This document shows positions 16,253-24,819 of a DNA stretch of 31,543 nucleotides, one piece after another. Position numbers and translations under genes: made by a program. Below the pieces are notes generated by a model that was not told the DNA's origin, made no database searches, and was given only the letters and a program-made list of their open reading frames with translations. Location: the IMG/VR virus record IMGVR_UViG_3300025132_000172, positions 1 through 31,543 of that record; one strand, written 5' to 3'. Source of the DNA: a virus. How positions within the stretch are numbered: the first letter of the stretch is position 1; each line of letters begins with the position of its first letter.

Positions 16253-19200
16253 TTAGCCGTACTTCCTCGCAACGTCAAAATACAGTCCAGTCCATTCTAA
16301 AGCTACAAACTTAGCTTGGTCTATACTGTTGTTTACTACTTCTATAGTAACTTGGTCGTTCTTACTTTGGATATAAGCTCTGAATTTAGCTTCTTCAAAG
16401 TCTGATACTTGACCAATAATAATATTTCCATTTAAAGGATCTCTACGATCAAATTCATAAGTACTCTTATCTCTAAACTTAGGTGTTACGTCAACTGTGA
16501 AGTATCTAGCATCATTGTAGTAAACATCCAAATATCGTAACTGAAGGCGACCAGTACGATTACCGATAAAAGTATTGTCTGTAGCTGTTTTACTGTAGGG
16601 CATAAGCTGTGGCGGCTCAAACTTGAAAGAGAACTGCTCACCGAAGACATAAGAGCACTGCCTAAAATCCCCAATACTGCTAAGGGTAAAAGAATTGACA
16701 CCCGCAGGAATAGCATCAGCCACGATCCAGCGTTTCTTAGCTTCGTTAGCATCGTTCTTATCCTGTTTAATAACAACGAATTGACTCGGATTAACTGTAT
16801 AGAAATTAGCAGGTAGAGTTACTGTTGTAATATTTGTCAGGTTATTGTAAGCAAACGTAGGTAAACCTATATCAGTCTCAATAGAATCTGATAATTGTCT
16901 ATCAACTAAGAATAGATCACTACTTTCTTGTGGTGGTCTAGAAGCATTAAGTGCTTCCAAGTAGTACTGACTATTACTATTTTCTACATATTTAGATAGC
17001 TTAAATAAAGTACCTTCTACAAAGTCACACCAATAAATACTCTTATTAGGGAAAGTCCATTTAGACCAAGCATTCTGTCTGTTAGTTAAAGAACCACCAG
17101 CTGCTTCCCAAAAGAATTGATAAACATATAAAGCATCAGGATCATCCTTACTAAGTACTACTAAATATTGATCAGTTCTACTAACAGCTAGAGAGTCTAC
17201 ATTTTTAGGTATGTACTTAGGTACTGTTTCTGTGATAACTGCAGTCTGACCTAAGTTAATACCAACAGTACGATCAGTTGTTATAAAAGTATGTAGTCCT
17301 GTGTAGTCACCTTCTTTAACAGGGAATATAACTTGTGGTCCTACTTGCTGTGGTTTAACTTGAGATTCCATACTAATGGAACTAATACGACCTACAGAAG
17401 CTGTTTCAGGAGAGAAAGTTACGTTATCACCTGAATATAGTCGGAACTGGTTTTCATTAGAGAATAGAACTAATTCATCTTGCTGCTGTAAAGCGTAGTT
17501 AAGTACAGCAACATCATTACTAACTGCGGTTAAATCGATAGGATCATTATCTAAAACTTGTAGAGCTGATTGTCTCCAGAAGTTGAAATAGGAACCAGCT
17601 TCACTAAGAATAATATTCTCACCACTTATTACACCAAGTCTATTTTTAAAGAAAACTAAGTCATTTACTTTCTTATTTAGAAATGAAGGTTGTTTTACTT
17701 CATCGTTATCACCAGATAAACGAGAGGTCCATCCTGGTACATCTAAACTAAAACCTCCATCTGTATAAGCAGCACCACTAAAAGGTTGGAAAGTAAACTT
17801 AACTACACCACTATCGTTTCTATAGTAAATGAAAGAATGAGGCATTGACGCATCTTCTAGCTGCCCTTGTGTACCCCAACCTGATACTTCTTCCCAAGTA
17901 CCTCTAGCAAAAGTACCAGCAACAGTAGTGTTTTCAGCGTTAAATTTTAAGTAATAAGAACTCTTATCAGCAGCTCCGTCTGGAGCAACAATAATTGTGT
18001 ATCCCTCCCAAGAAGTAGAAGGTAACTCTGTAATACTAGTAACCCTACTTGAGAAACCAGACATCAAAGCATTACCTCTAGCATCAGAAGCTACAAAACT
18101 TTTGAAATAGCGAGAAGCATTAGTTAAACCAACAATTAATTGAGAATCTTTTACTTCAAAAGTAAGTTCACCACCTGTATCTAGATCATCTAAACCATGA
18201 GCAAGTGTAAGTGTAGTTCCTGTAAACGTTAATGTTGTACCTGCACCAGTAGCAGTAGCCTTTTGACTTAAAGTTACCGTGTTACCAGATACAGCTGTAA
18301 CCCAAGTACCTGCTGCTATTCCTGTACCTGTAACAGTACGACCTACAACTACATCAGTCATACTGCTGATATTTTTAACTGTTGTTAAATCTGCCGTTGT
18401 ATCTGCTGTAGGAGTTACAGCTCCTGAGTTAGCTGTAGCATTAACAGCAGCACCTGCAGAATTAACAAGGGTAAAGCTATCTTCACCTACAGTTCCTACA
18501 AAAGTATTAGCTGGTATACCTGCTCCTGTTATAACTTCCCCACCATGAACACGCTTTATTAATGAACTATGTACTTCACTAATAGTTGCATTAGCGTTAG
18601 TAGTTTTTCCTACAACTGTATCTGAATAACTTTGTAGTCTTGAAGCAATTTCAGCAGAACTTACAACATTAGCATTACCAACATCATCTGTTAATGATGG
18701 GGTCATATAATGACCGTTAATTTTAGTACCGTTATCTAGTTCTATATCAATTGAATAAAGAGTATCGTAATCAACTAATTTAACCCATACTTGTGCTTTT
18801 ATAGGCTGATAAGCAGAACTTATAGATCCTATATTGTATCTAGTTAAAACTTCAGAAGCATCAAAAGTTACATCTTTTTGTATGTTAGTTACAAATACAT
18901 AGTCTTGAAAGGAAGTAGCTCTAAACCTATCTCTAGCTCTACCTGCACCTCTTAAGTATTCAAGATTAGTATTAGTTACATTTTGAAATCCTTGCTCAAT
19001 AGGTATAACACTAGGTACTGCTCCACTAAGAGGTTCAATATTAGATACACCAGAAACAAACGTATAGTTAGATTCAATAGTTAAGGTAACACTATTATTT
19101 GTAGCAGTAGCAGCTTTATCTAAAGTAATAGTATTAGTTCCTATATCTACAATTTTTGTACCAGTAGGTATTCCTGTTCCGCTTATTTCTGATCCTATAA

Positions 19201-19570
19201 ATATATCAGTTACGCTATTAACACTACTAATTGTATAACTATTATTTGCAACATTACCAGTCTTAGAAACAGTTCTACTATCATCAACTACAAATAGAAT
19301 AAAACGCTCATCAGTACTACGGTTATAAACATATACCCATGCTTCATCCCATTTAATAGTACCTACTAAACTATTACCACCAGAGTTCTTAGTAAGTGTA
19401 TCAACCCTTTTAACAGGAACAGAACCTAGTCTTTTCTTTAAACCTTCTACAAGATCACAGTTACCATTTTCAAGTGTTTTAGCAAAACCAGGAAGTATGA
19501 AACTATTTGCTTGTTGATTGACACCTTTGTTTAAAGGTCCAATAATTTGACTAAAGATTTCTTTTGCCAT
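16253..19570 (-). CDS. 12: Tail tubular protein B (nozzle), T7 gp12-like, with three inserted repeats
   Basis: An 1105-residue protein, against about 794 in T7. The start MAKEIFSQIIGPLNKGVNQQ and segments such as GRARDRFRATSFQDYVFVTN, DLVFFKNRLGVISGENIILSEAG and QQDELVLFSNENQFRL are typical of the T7-type nozzle that closes the tail tube. The extra length comes mainly from three related beta modules of about 60 residues, at residues 104-164, 321-381 and 392-450. Each has a core like V.G..I.GTGIP.GT.V......T.TL...A.AT followed by alternating small residues. They probably decorate the outside of the tail. It is coupled to gp11 by a TAATG overlap and followed with no gap by gp14. Confidence 0.92.
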   Translation of the reverse strand: MAKEIFSQIIGPLNKGVNQQANSFILPGFAKTLENGNCDLVEGLKKRLGSVPVKRVDTLTKNSGGNSLVGTIKWDEAWVYVYNRSTDERFILFVVDDSRTVSKTGNVANNSYTISSVNSVTDIFIGSEISGTGIPTGTKIVDIGTNTITLDKAATATNNSVTLTIESNYTFVSGVSNIEPLSGAVPSVIPIEQGFQNVTNTNLEYLRGAGRARDRFRATSFQDYVFVTNIQKDVTFDASEVLTRYNIGSISSAYQPIKAQVWVKLVDYDTLYSIDIELDNGTKINGHYMTPSLTDDVGNANVVSSAEIASRLQSYSDTVVGKTTNANATISEVHSSLIKRVHGGEVITGAGIPANTFVGTVGEDSFTLVNSAGAAVNATANSGAVTPTADTTADLTTVKNISSMTDVVVGRTVTGTGIAAGTWVTAVSGNTVTLSQKATATGAGTTLTFTGTTLTLAHGLDDLDTGGELTFEVKDSQLIVGLTNASRYFKSFVASDARGNALMSGFSSRVTSITELPSTSWEGYTIIVAPDGAADKSSYYLKFNAENTTVAGTFARGTWEEVSGWGTQGQLEDASMPHSFIYYRNDSGVVKFTFQPFSGAAYTDGGFSLDVPGWTSRLSGDNDEVKQPSFLNKKVNDLVFFKNRLGVISGENIILSEAGSYFNFWRQSALQVLDNDPIDLTAVSNDVAVLNYALQQQDELVLFSNENQFRLYSGDNVTFSPETASVGRISSISMESQVKPQQVGPQVIFPVKEGDYTGLHTFITTDRTVGINLGQTAVITETVPKYIPKNVDSLAVSRTDQYLVVLSKDDPDALYVYQFFWEAAGGSLTNRQNAWSKWTFPNKSIYWCDFVEGTLFKLSKYVENSNSQYYLEALNASRPPQESSDLFLVDRQLSDSIETDIGLPTFAYNNLTNITTVTLPANFYTVNPSQFVVIKQDKNDANEAKKRWIVADAIPAGVNSFTLSSIGDFRQCSYVFGEQFSFKFEPPQLMPYSKTATDNTFIGNRTGRLQLRYLDVYYNDARYFTVDVTPKFRDKSTYEFDRRDPLNGNIIIGQVSDFEEAKFRAYIQSKNDQVTIEVVNNSIDQAKFVALEWTGLYFDVARKYG

Positions 19571-20208
19571 TAGCGATCAAGAATATCAGGACCAAAAGTT
19601 GTTAATACACGACCACCATAAAGATCATTAGGACCACTAATAAAGTTATGGTTCTGTGCTAAATCTTCAGTACGTTTAAGAGTTTGAAGAGCTTGTACTT
19701 CATCCTCTTGTGTATATGCTTCTATCGTAGATGAAGTTAGCACTCTATTAGCAAACATTCTTCCAGCTCTAATCATTATATATCTTCTACCTGTTTCAGG
19801 TATTTCATCCCAAGCTAGCTCTGCTACTACTTCTGCTTCAATATCACTCTGCGTTAAACCTGTTAAAGCAACACCTAAACTTTTCCTTAAGTCATAAGTA
19901 TTTTGAATACGATCATAAAGTTTTGTACCTCTTAAAACAAATCTTTGAGAGGGATATGCAAGTGGATTGAAACGTACAGCAAGAGCGTTAGCAGGAAGAG
20001 AAGAATGCCCATTAGAGTCTAAGGGTATGTTTTTATAAATATAGGTATTCCACGACCATCCCATACTTTGTACTTCTGTTATTACTTCATCTATTGTTGT
20101 GTCTGCAATACTTACATCTCCTGTTAAGGGAGGAGTTAATGAGCTTACAGGAGCTTCTCCAATAATAGAAAGAAGTGTATTAACTGCTTTTAGTTTAGTA
20201 GTTGCCAT
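19570..20208 (-). CDS. 11: Tail tubular protein A, T7 gp11-like
   Basis: A 212-residue protein (T7 gp11: 196). The N-terminal LKAVNTLLSIIGEAPVSSL followed by a repetitive W-containing segment (VQSMGWSWNTY), and AELAWDEIPETGRRYIMIRAGRMFANRV near residues 128-155, are typical of the gp11 adaptor that joins portal to nozzle in T7-type tails. It is the first gene after the capsid terminator, and its stop overlaps the gp12 start (TAATG). This is the same gene order and coupling as T7 genes 11 and 12. Confidence 0.92.
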   Translation of the reverse strand: MATTKLKAVNTLLSIIGEAPVSSLTPPLTGDVSIADTTIDEVITEVQSMGWSWNTYIYKNIPLDSNGHSSLPANALAVRFNPLAYPSQRFVLRGTKLYDRIQNTYDLRKSLGVALTGLTQSDIEAEVVAELAWDEIPETGRRYIMIRAGRMFANRVLTSSTIEAYTQEDEVQALQTLKRTEDLAQNHNFISGPNDLYGGRVLTTFGPDILDR

Positions 20209-20213
20209 TATTT

Positions 20214-20246
20214 AATAAAAAAGGGGAAACTAGAGCCTCCCCTTAT
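20214..20246 (-). terminator. Intrinsic terminator after the capsid gene (T-phi position)
   Basis: On the minus strand AAGGGGA (20244-20238) pairs with TCCCCTT (20227-20221) across a 10-base loop and runs into a T tract (20222-20217). It lies between the capsid stop and the gp11 start. T7 has its main terminator, T-phi, at the same place, where it limits expression of the tail genes relative to capsid. Confidence 0.85.
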
Positions 20247-20269
20247 TGTATTCGTAATTAAGGAATTAA

Positions 20270-21682
20270 TTACCAGCGGTTTGTTCCATCATGCTTGATG
20301 CTAACACAACAGTCTGGACGGAGAATACCGTGACCAACTGCATAAGAAGCAACCATCATTGTGGACTGAGTCATTGCCTTGTACTCAGCTCCAGTCATCT
20401 GCATATTGAGATCCTTAAGAGCTACTGTACCAACTGCTTCTTTTGTAAAGCATAAGGCAAACATATTAGCAATACTTGAAGTATTACCTTGCTCATCTTG
20501 CCAGTAGTCGTTAGTACCAGCGGCTGTAGTACCATCGGAACCGTCATTACCATTAATGTAATTAGGACGTTCTCCTCTAGTAGTAGCTGCCTGGTTAGCC
20601 TGACCTACATATCCCTGACGTGCAGAGTTGTAAGCATTGTCACCAAGATGGTTAGATACTCTGATATCAAAACCAGCAACACTAAGAACTTTATTACCCT
20701 TGAAGGATCCGTTCTCACCACCACCTGAGTTCCAATCAGTGTTAATAGCTCTATCAGAAGCTAATAAATCGTAATAACAACCTGGGCCAACTACAGCTAC
20801 ACGACCATCTCTAGGAGCATCTTTCTCATCAAGTGCCTGACACGCTTGATAGAAGTACTCAACAATCTCATTACCTCTAGTACCTCTAGTTGCGTTGAGT
20901 GTTGAAGTTGTAATTGCTGTACCACCTGGAAGGCTATTAAGAACGAATAAACGCTCTCCAACCTTGAAGGTTGAATCAGTACCAGTACCAATAGAACCTA
21001 TTGGGTTAATTACAAAGGTAGCTGCACCGTTTGAAGGAGCTGTAGTAATAACAGCGTAAGCACCTGAATCTTCACCGTAAACAACCTCACCAGCTGCCCA
21101 ATAAGTAAGTTCAGCAGTTTGGAAGTTAGCAGAAAGAGTAACTGTGTTTGTACTTACAGAAGCATAAGTACCACTGTTTAGCTGGAATCTCTTAGAATCC
21201 CAGTCCTTAACACGACCATCAGACTCAGAAGCTGTTTGGAGTGTACGGACTAGACGCTTATCGTAAGCTCTTGATAAAGCCCTTCCTAATTCCTTACTGT
21301 AAATGCTTCTAACGTCCCAATGAAGTTTGGCTTCATCTAAATCATAAATTGAAGCATCAGCAATAAGTAGATCATCAATAGTGATAATCTTACTTCCTGT
21401 CATTCCCTTGTTACCTTGGCCTGTTATCCAGTCACCTGGGCGGTGGTAGCGACTTGAAAAACGACCCGTGATTGGAAATTCAGCGGATTTTCCTGATGAT
21501 ATTGTACGCTTTTGAGTTAGATCCTTAAAGATTGTCTCTCTATTAAAGACAGTTAGAACCTCACCTGAGAAGACTTTCAGAAAATTTGCATTCTCCTTTT
21601 CATAGTTACCAGCAGCAGAACCAGCGTTATATTGAACGCCATTAATGCCACCTAACCTGGAGATGCTTGAAAAATCTGGCAT
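20270..21682 (-). CDS. 10: Major capsid protein, T7 gp10-like, with insertion
   Basis: A 470-residue protein, longer than T7 gp10A (345). The N-terminal half is typical of T7-type capsid proteins: KVFSGEVLTVFNRETIF (36-52), a central segment with FPITGRFSSRYHRPGDWI (69-86), IDDLLIADASIYDLDEAKLHWDVRS (102-126) and ELGRALSRAYDKRLVRTL (131-148). The P-domain and C-terminal part resume with EYFYQACQALDEKDAPRDGRVAVVGPG. Between them, about residues 165-262, lies a Thr/Ser/Gly/Ala-rich beta segment that reads as an inserted surface domain. It is preceded by a 98-base gap and followed by a strong terminator, as expected for the most highly expressed phage gene. No clear Shine-Dalgarno is seen before the ATG. 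Confidence 0.95.
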   Translation of the reverse strand: MPDFSSISRLGGINGVQYNAGSAAGNYEKENANFLKVFSGEVLTVFNRETIFKDLTQKRTISSGKSAEFPITGRFSSRYHRPGDWITGQGNKGMTGSKIITIDDLLIADASIYDLDEAKLHWDVRSIYSKELGRALSRAYDKRLVRTLQTASESDGRVKDWDSKRFQLNSGTYASVSTNTVTLSANFQTAELTYWAAGEVVYGEDSGAYAVITTAPSNGAATFVINPIGSIGTGTDSTFKVGERLFVLNSLPGGTAITTSTLNATRGTRGNEIVEYFYQACQALDEKDAPRDGRVAVVGPGCYYDLLASDRAINTDWNSGGGENGSFKGNKVLSVAGFDIRVSNHLGDNAYNSARQGYVGQANQAATTRGERPNYINGNDGSDGTTAAGTNDYWQDEQGNTSSIANMFALCFTKEAVGTVALKDLNMQMTGAEYKAMTQSTMMVASYAVGHGILRPDCCVSIKHDGTNRW

Positions 21683-21780
21683 CGAATTAATTGGTTAAAT
21701 GATAAAAACGCTCAGTATGACAACCGCTGTTATCTGCTCACAGGCAGCAATATTAATACATAAGCTATTCTAATACTAGC
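21683..21780 (-). promoter_or_regulatory. 98-base intergenic region upstream of the capsid gene, likely promoter or leader
   Basis: The largest gap in the structural block apart from the one at 952-1050. It holds a weak hairpin (CTGC and GCAG around a 6-base loop, 21747-21760) and AT-rich -10-like stretches (TAGAAT near 21768). A segment GCGGTTGTCATAC resembles the start of the repeated 17-bp element only loosely. In T7 a strong class III promoter lies here, so one is expected, but I cannot point to its exact bases. Confidence 0.4.
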
Positions 21781-22401
21781 TTAAGTTGGAGTTAATACGT
21801 TACTTCTGTTTAGTTTTTCCTCAACATCCTTAGTGTAAGCAGGATCTTGTAGATACCTAGAATCACTCATAGCAGTTACAACTTCCTCAGGACTACGGTA
21901 CACATCCGTAGATCTGGCTGAAAGTTTACCACTTACTAATTCAGGTTCTACACCAGAGTTTTCGTTGTAAGCAAAAGTCAAAGACTGTAAAGCATTTCTA
22001 GCTCTGTAGTAATCACCACTATTAACCTCTCTATTAAAGGCTTCTAGTTCGTCACCATCTAAAGCAGTTCTAGCCCAATCTTGTATTTGGTCATACTTTT
22101 CCTGACCTCCTACGCTTTCTAGGATAACCTGCTCTTCCTCCGTGGATAGTACTGAAACATCTGTCTCCTCCGTACTCTCCTCTGATGCCTCCTGAGTTTC
22201 CTCATCACTGGGATTCGATCCCAACTTTTTCTCAAGTTCCTGGTAAGCCTGGAGAAGATCGTCAGCGGATTTAAACTTGCCACCAATAAGTTCCTCCTGT
22301 GGTTGCTGTTCACCAATAGGTTCCTTACCTTCTAAGACTTGTTGATCCTGTTCGTTGTAAGGTCCAGTTTCTTGGGTAGGACTGATTGTGTTAACTTCCA
22401 T
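21781..22401 (-). CDS. 9: Capsid assembly scaffolding protein, T7 gp9-like
   Basis: A 206-residue, strongly acidic protein directly before the capsid gene. Residues 1-95 are Glu/Gln/Ser-rich and probably disordered, apart from GGKFKSADDLLQAYQELEKKLG (40-61), a helix often seen in cyanophage scaffold proteins. Residues 95-180 are helical. The C-terminus (EEKLNRSNVLTPT) may be the capsid-binding hook. Scaffold proteins co-assemble with gp10 into the procapsid and are then released. The identification rests on position between portal and capsid, size, charge and the SADDLLQAYQELEKKLG helix. The start ATG lies 2 bases after the stop of the 66-aa gene. Confidence 0.88.
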   Translation of the reverse strand: MEVNTISPTQETGPYNEQDQQVLEGKEPIGEQQPQEELIGGKFKSADDLLQAYQELEKKLGSNPSDEETQEASEESTEETDVSVLSTEEEQVILESVGGQEKYDQIQDWARTALDGDELEAFNREVNSGDYYRARNALQSLTFAYNENSGVEPELVSGKLSARSTDVYRSPEEVVTAMSDSRYLQDPAYTKDVEEKLNRSNVLTPT

Positions 22402-22403
22402 GC

Positions 22404-22604
22404 TTAACCGATTCTAAGTGAGAGATCGTCACCAATCTTAACTCTTTTACCAGCTTTAGCAGCCTGTTGAAAAGTTTCATAAACTGCAGGTTTCTCTTTC
22501 TTTAACTTTTCAATTAATTGAGAGTATTCATCTAAGGGAGCTTCTTCCTTAGTTACCTCCACCACCTTCTGTTGTGGTTTCTTGCTCTGTCCTGACTGAG
22601 TCAT
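22404..22604 (-). CDS. Small helical protein between portal and scaffold, unknown function
   Basis: A 66-residue, lysine- and glutamate-rich protein. Its first 19 codons overlap the end of the portal gene in another frame. It ends GKRVKIGDDLSLRIG, two bases before the scaffold start. Residues 25-52 (YSQLIEKLKKEKPAVYETFQQAAKAGK) form a probable helical hairpin. No family recognised. The tight fit between portal and scaffold and the non-random C-terminal half, which lies outside the overlap, support a real gene; a role in assembly is inferred only from position. Confidence 0.7.
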   Translation of the reverse strand: MTQSGQSKKPQQKVVEVTKEEAPLDEYSQLIEKLKKEKPAVYETFQQAAKAGKRVKIGDDLSLRIG

Positions 22605-24147
22605 TTTCTGCTTTTAATAGGGCGGCTTGCTTTGCAGGATCATTTTGAGGATCTTGCGCAGCAGCTTGTTGCTGCATCATCATAGCTCTTTGTTGCTCTT
22701 CCATCATCAATTCTTCTTCTGATTTAATCAGCTTGTAAGTTTCTAAACCATCAGAAGCTGCAAGTCTTGTTATAAGTTCTCTGCTATTTAAGAATTTAGC
22801 CATAGCCTCTGGACCTATTGTCTGAGCTAGGGTTTGGATGAATTGAATAAGTTTTGCTTTATCGTTACCTCTACCTAAAGCATCTAATCCTGTAGTAATT
22901 CTAGGCTTAACAACATCCTTAGGAAGTTTCGGTAATCTACCCTGACGTTCCATTAAAGCCATCTTTCTATGAACTAGTGGTAGCTGTAGTTCAACACTAA
23001 GAACTGAGTACACTCCACCTAATCCTGTTTCTAATTCCTGTGCAACCATTCTGATTTCTTCTGCAGTAACCCTGTCTCTACCAGAAGCACCAGCTTGAAT
23101 AGCACTATTAAGTAAGAAAGCAAAGCTAAGTCTTTGTTCAATTCTTGCAATCGTATTTAAGGCAACCGTAAGATCCGCTTGCTTCTGCATTTGCAGGGGA
23201 GCTACGTCATTAGGATTACCAGCCACAATGCTACCATTAGCGGCTCTAGCCAGTGAATCTGGTCGTGTAGTTCCATTTGGGTTACATAAGAATATAATCT
23301 TAGCGGCAGCCGCACTACCCTCAACGATTGCTTTTGAGAGATACTCTAAAGATTTAAGGTCACCTAGTATCTCTTCACAATAAGAACGTCCGTAAGCTTC
23401 ATGAGCTACCCTAAACATCCTTAATGGGATCCAAGGAGACTTTTCTATAGGAGTTGAACCTTCCTTACCTATACGTTTTCCATAAGCCTCTTGATACCAA
23501 TTACATTTATCTTTCTTATAGTTCCAAGAAATATGAGTAAAGACAAAGACTGTTTGATCTGTAAACTTATTATCAGAAGTCTTAGGAGCTACACCAGCAG
23601 GTAGTACTTCAGGATTAACTTCCTCTCTTAATACAACTTCTAAAATATTACCTTCTGGATCTCTTCTTAAACAAAAAGATTTAAGTGGATAAACTCTTGT
23701 ACCATTCTCAGCTATGTAGAGTAGAGCGTTACCACTAACAATGAGATGTTTAAGAGCTTCAAATAATGCTGTTCTATCTCCTGACTCTTCTATATCTCTC
23801 ATCACTGCTCTTTCCATTAGAGACAGTTGCTGATCAAATTGAGACTGAACATCTTTATAGTTATCTAACTCCTGTTGGAGTTTCATATCATCTACAGACA
23901 ACCTAAAGAATGCTTGATTAGGAGGTAGTAAAGCTATTAAAAGTTTTGACGCTAAGTTATTAACACCTCTGGCTCCCAAGCCTTGATAGGTAGTAGTAAT
24001 TTTTGTGTAAAGGTTTTTACCAGAACTTCTATCGTTATCTGTAATAAGAGTAGGTAGTGTGTATTTACTACACTCAATGCCCCTATCTAAATAAATAGCC
24101 TTTTCAGGTTCTAGTGCTTGATATAAAGCTTGTGCAGTGCTAGACAT
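22549..24147 (-). CDS. 8: Portal (head-tail connector) protein, T7 gp8-like
   Basis: A 532-residue protein, almost exactly the T7 gp8 length (536). Typical segments: an N-terminal region followed by YQGLGARGVNNLASKLLIALLPPNQAFFRL (54-83), DRTALFEALKHLIVSGNALLYI (122-143), PWIPLRMFRVAHEAYGRSYCEEILGDLKSLEYLSKAIVEGSAAAAKI (about 238-285) and GRDRVTAEEIRMVAQELETGLGGVYSVLSVELQLPL (about 353-388). The C-terminal tail is Gln/Met-rich (MMMQQQAAAQDPQNDPAKQ). The portal forms the dodecameric vertex through which DNA is packaged and ejected. Its start overlaps the end of the gp7.3-like gene by 8 bases, and its end overlaps the 66-aa gene. Confidence 0.96.
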   Translation of the reverse strand: MSSTAQALYQALEPEKAIYLDRGIECSKYTLPTLITDNDRSSGKNLYTKITTTYQGLGARGVNNLASKLLIALLPPNQAFFRLSVDDMKLQQELDNYKDVQSQFDQQLSLMERAVMRDIEESGDRTALFEALKHLIVSGNALLYIAENGTRVYPLKSFCLRRDPEGNILEVVLREEVNPEVLPAGVAPKTSDNKFTDQTVFVFTHISWNYKKDKCNWYQEAYGKRIGKEGSTPIEKSPWIPLRMFRVAHEAYGRSYCEEILGDLKSLEYLSKAIVEGSAAAAKIIFLCNPNGTTRPDSLARAANGSIVAGNPNDVAPLQMQKQADLTVALNTIARIEQRLSFAFLLNSAIQAGASGRDRVTAEEIRMVAQELETGLGGVYSVLSVELQLPLVHRKMALMERQGRLPKLPKDVVKPRITTGLDALGRGNDKAKLIQFIQTLAQTIGPEAMAKFLNSRELITRLAASDGLETYKLIKSEEELMMEEQQRAMMMQQQAAAQDPQNDPAKQAALLKAENDSVRTEQETTTEGGGGN

Positions 24148-24628
24148 TTAGTTTACTACTTCCTTTTGAAGATTTAGTGCTTCCACCAAAGGCTAAAGCA
24201 GAGTTTGCTTGGACTCCTGTTCTAAGTTTAAGCGGACTACCTACTCGTTTCCTAGTTTTAGTACTAACATTCTGACCGCCTTGCTGTCGCTGCATAGCAG
24301 TTTGTAGGTTCTTTTGCTGAATAGCTAAGCTTGACTGTGCTCTTTGTTGGTTGATCTGCTTAATAGCTGATTGTTGAGCAGCAGTAGCAGCTGCACTTTG
24401 GGCAGCAGTACGTTCTTTAATAGCTGCTATATCTGCAGCGTGTTGATCAGCTCTATCTGATTGCTCAGATTTTAGCTGTGCAATCTTATTTATAGAAGCT
24501 GTTTTTGTTTCTTCAGCTTGCTGTCTAGCTGCAGCAGCTTGTTTCTTAGCACCTTTAGCGGCTTGCCAACCTGAATAAAGTTGAGCACCTCCTAAAATTA
24601 AAGAACCTAATACTATGGGGGCGACCAT
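24140..24628 (-). CDS. Putative virion or tail assembly protein, T7 gp7.3-like by position
   Basis: A 162-residue protein just before the portal gene, where T7 has gene 7.3 (a small ejected tail-assembly protein). Residues 3-20 are apolar and could insert in membrane. Residues 24-118 are a long Ala/Gln-rich coiled coil with regularly spaced Lys and Arg. Residues 123-162 are basic and Gly/Ser-rich (KTRKRVGSPLKLRTG near 124-138, ending SSKLNV), recalling the basic Ser/Gly-rich tail of T7 gp7.3 that ends GINI. The similarity is one of composition and place; I cannot claim homology. An AGGT lies 8 bases before the ATG. It overlaps the portal start by 8 bases. Confidence 0.6.
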   Translation of the reverse strand: MVAPIVLGSLILGGAQLYSGWQAAKGAKKQAAAARQQAEETKTASINKIAQLKSEQSDRADQHAADIAAIKERTAAQSAAATAAQQSAIKQINQQRAQSSLAIQQKNLQTAMQRQQGGQNVSTKTRKRVGSPLKLRTGVQANSALAFGGSTKSSKGSSKLNV

Positions 24629-24645
24629 AATTAATACCTAGTAAA

Positions 24646-24819
24646 TTAGTTGTACTTAGTTTCCTCTTGAAGATTGTACTTGTCTTTTAAATGACGTACA
24701 ACTGAAACTTGTCCAGCATTAAACCAAATAAGTTTCTCTTCCATACTAAGATCAGGAGCCTTATCTGGATAGAGGTCATCCAAATATTCTAAAATGTCTT
24801 TGTCAAGAATAGGAATCAT
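24646..24819 (-). CDS. Conserved-looking 57-aa small protein
   Basis: A short gene of 57 codons: ATG at 24819, TAA at 24646-24648. It begins MIPILDKDILEYLDDLYPDK and continues with PDLSMEEKLIWFNAGQVSVV, then a helical charged tail. The pattern of a short acidic start, an IWF.AGQ core and VVR.L is one I associate with small proteins of marine podoviruses, though no function is known to me. The start overlaps the TGA of the repeat-protein gene (ATGA), and the gap to the next gene is only 17 bases, so it fills what would otherwise be an empty 187-base space. A helical fold with an exposed aromatic cluster is likely. Confidence 0.7.
   Translation of the reverse strand: MIPILDKDILEYLDDLYPDKAPDLSMEEKLIWFNAGQVSVVRHLKDKYNLQEETKYN

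Noticed and set aside
21747-21760. Hairpin before the capsid gene as a terminator
   Set aside because: The stem is only 4 bp and no T tract follows directly.
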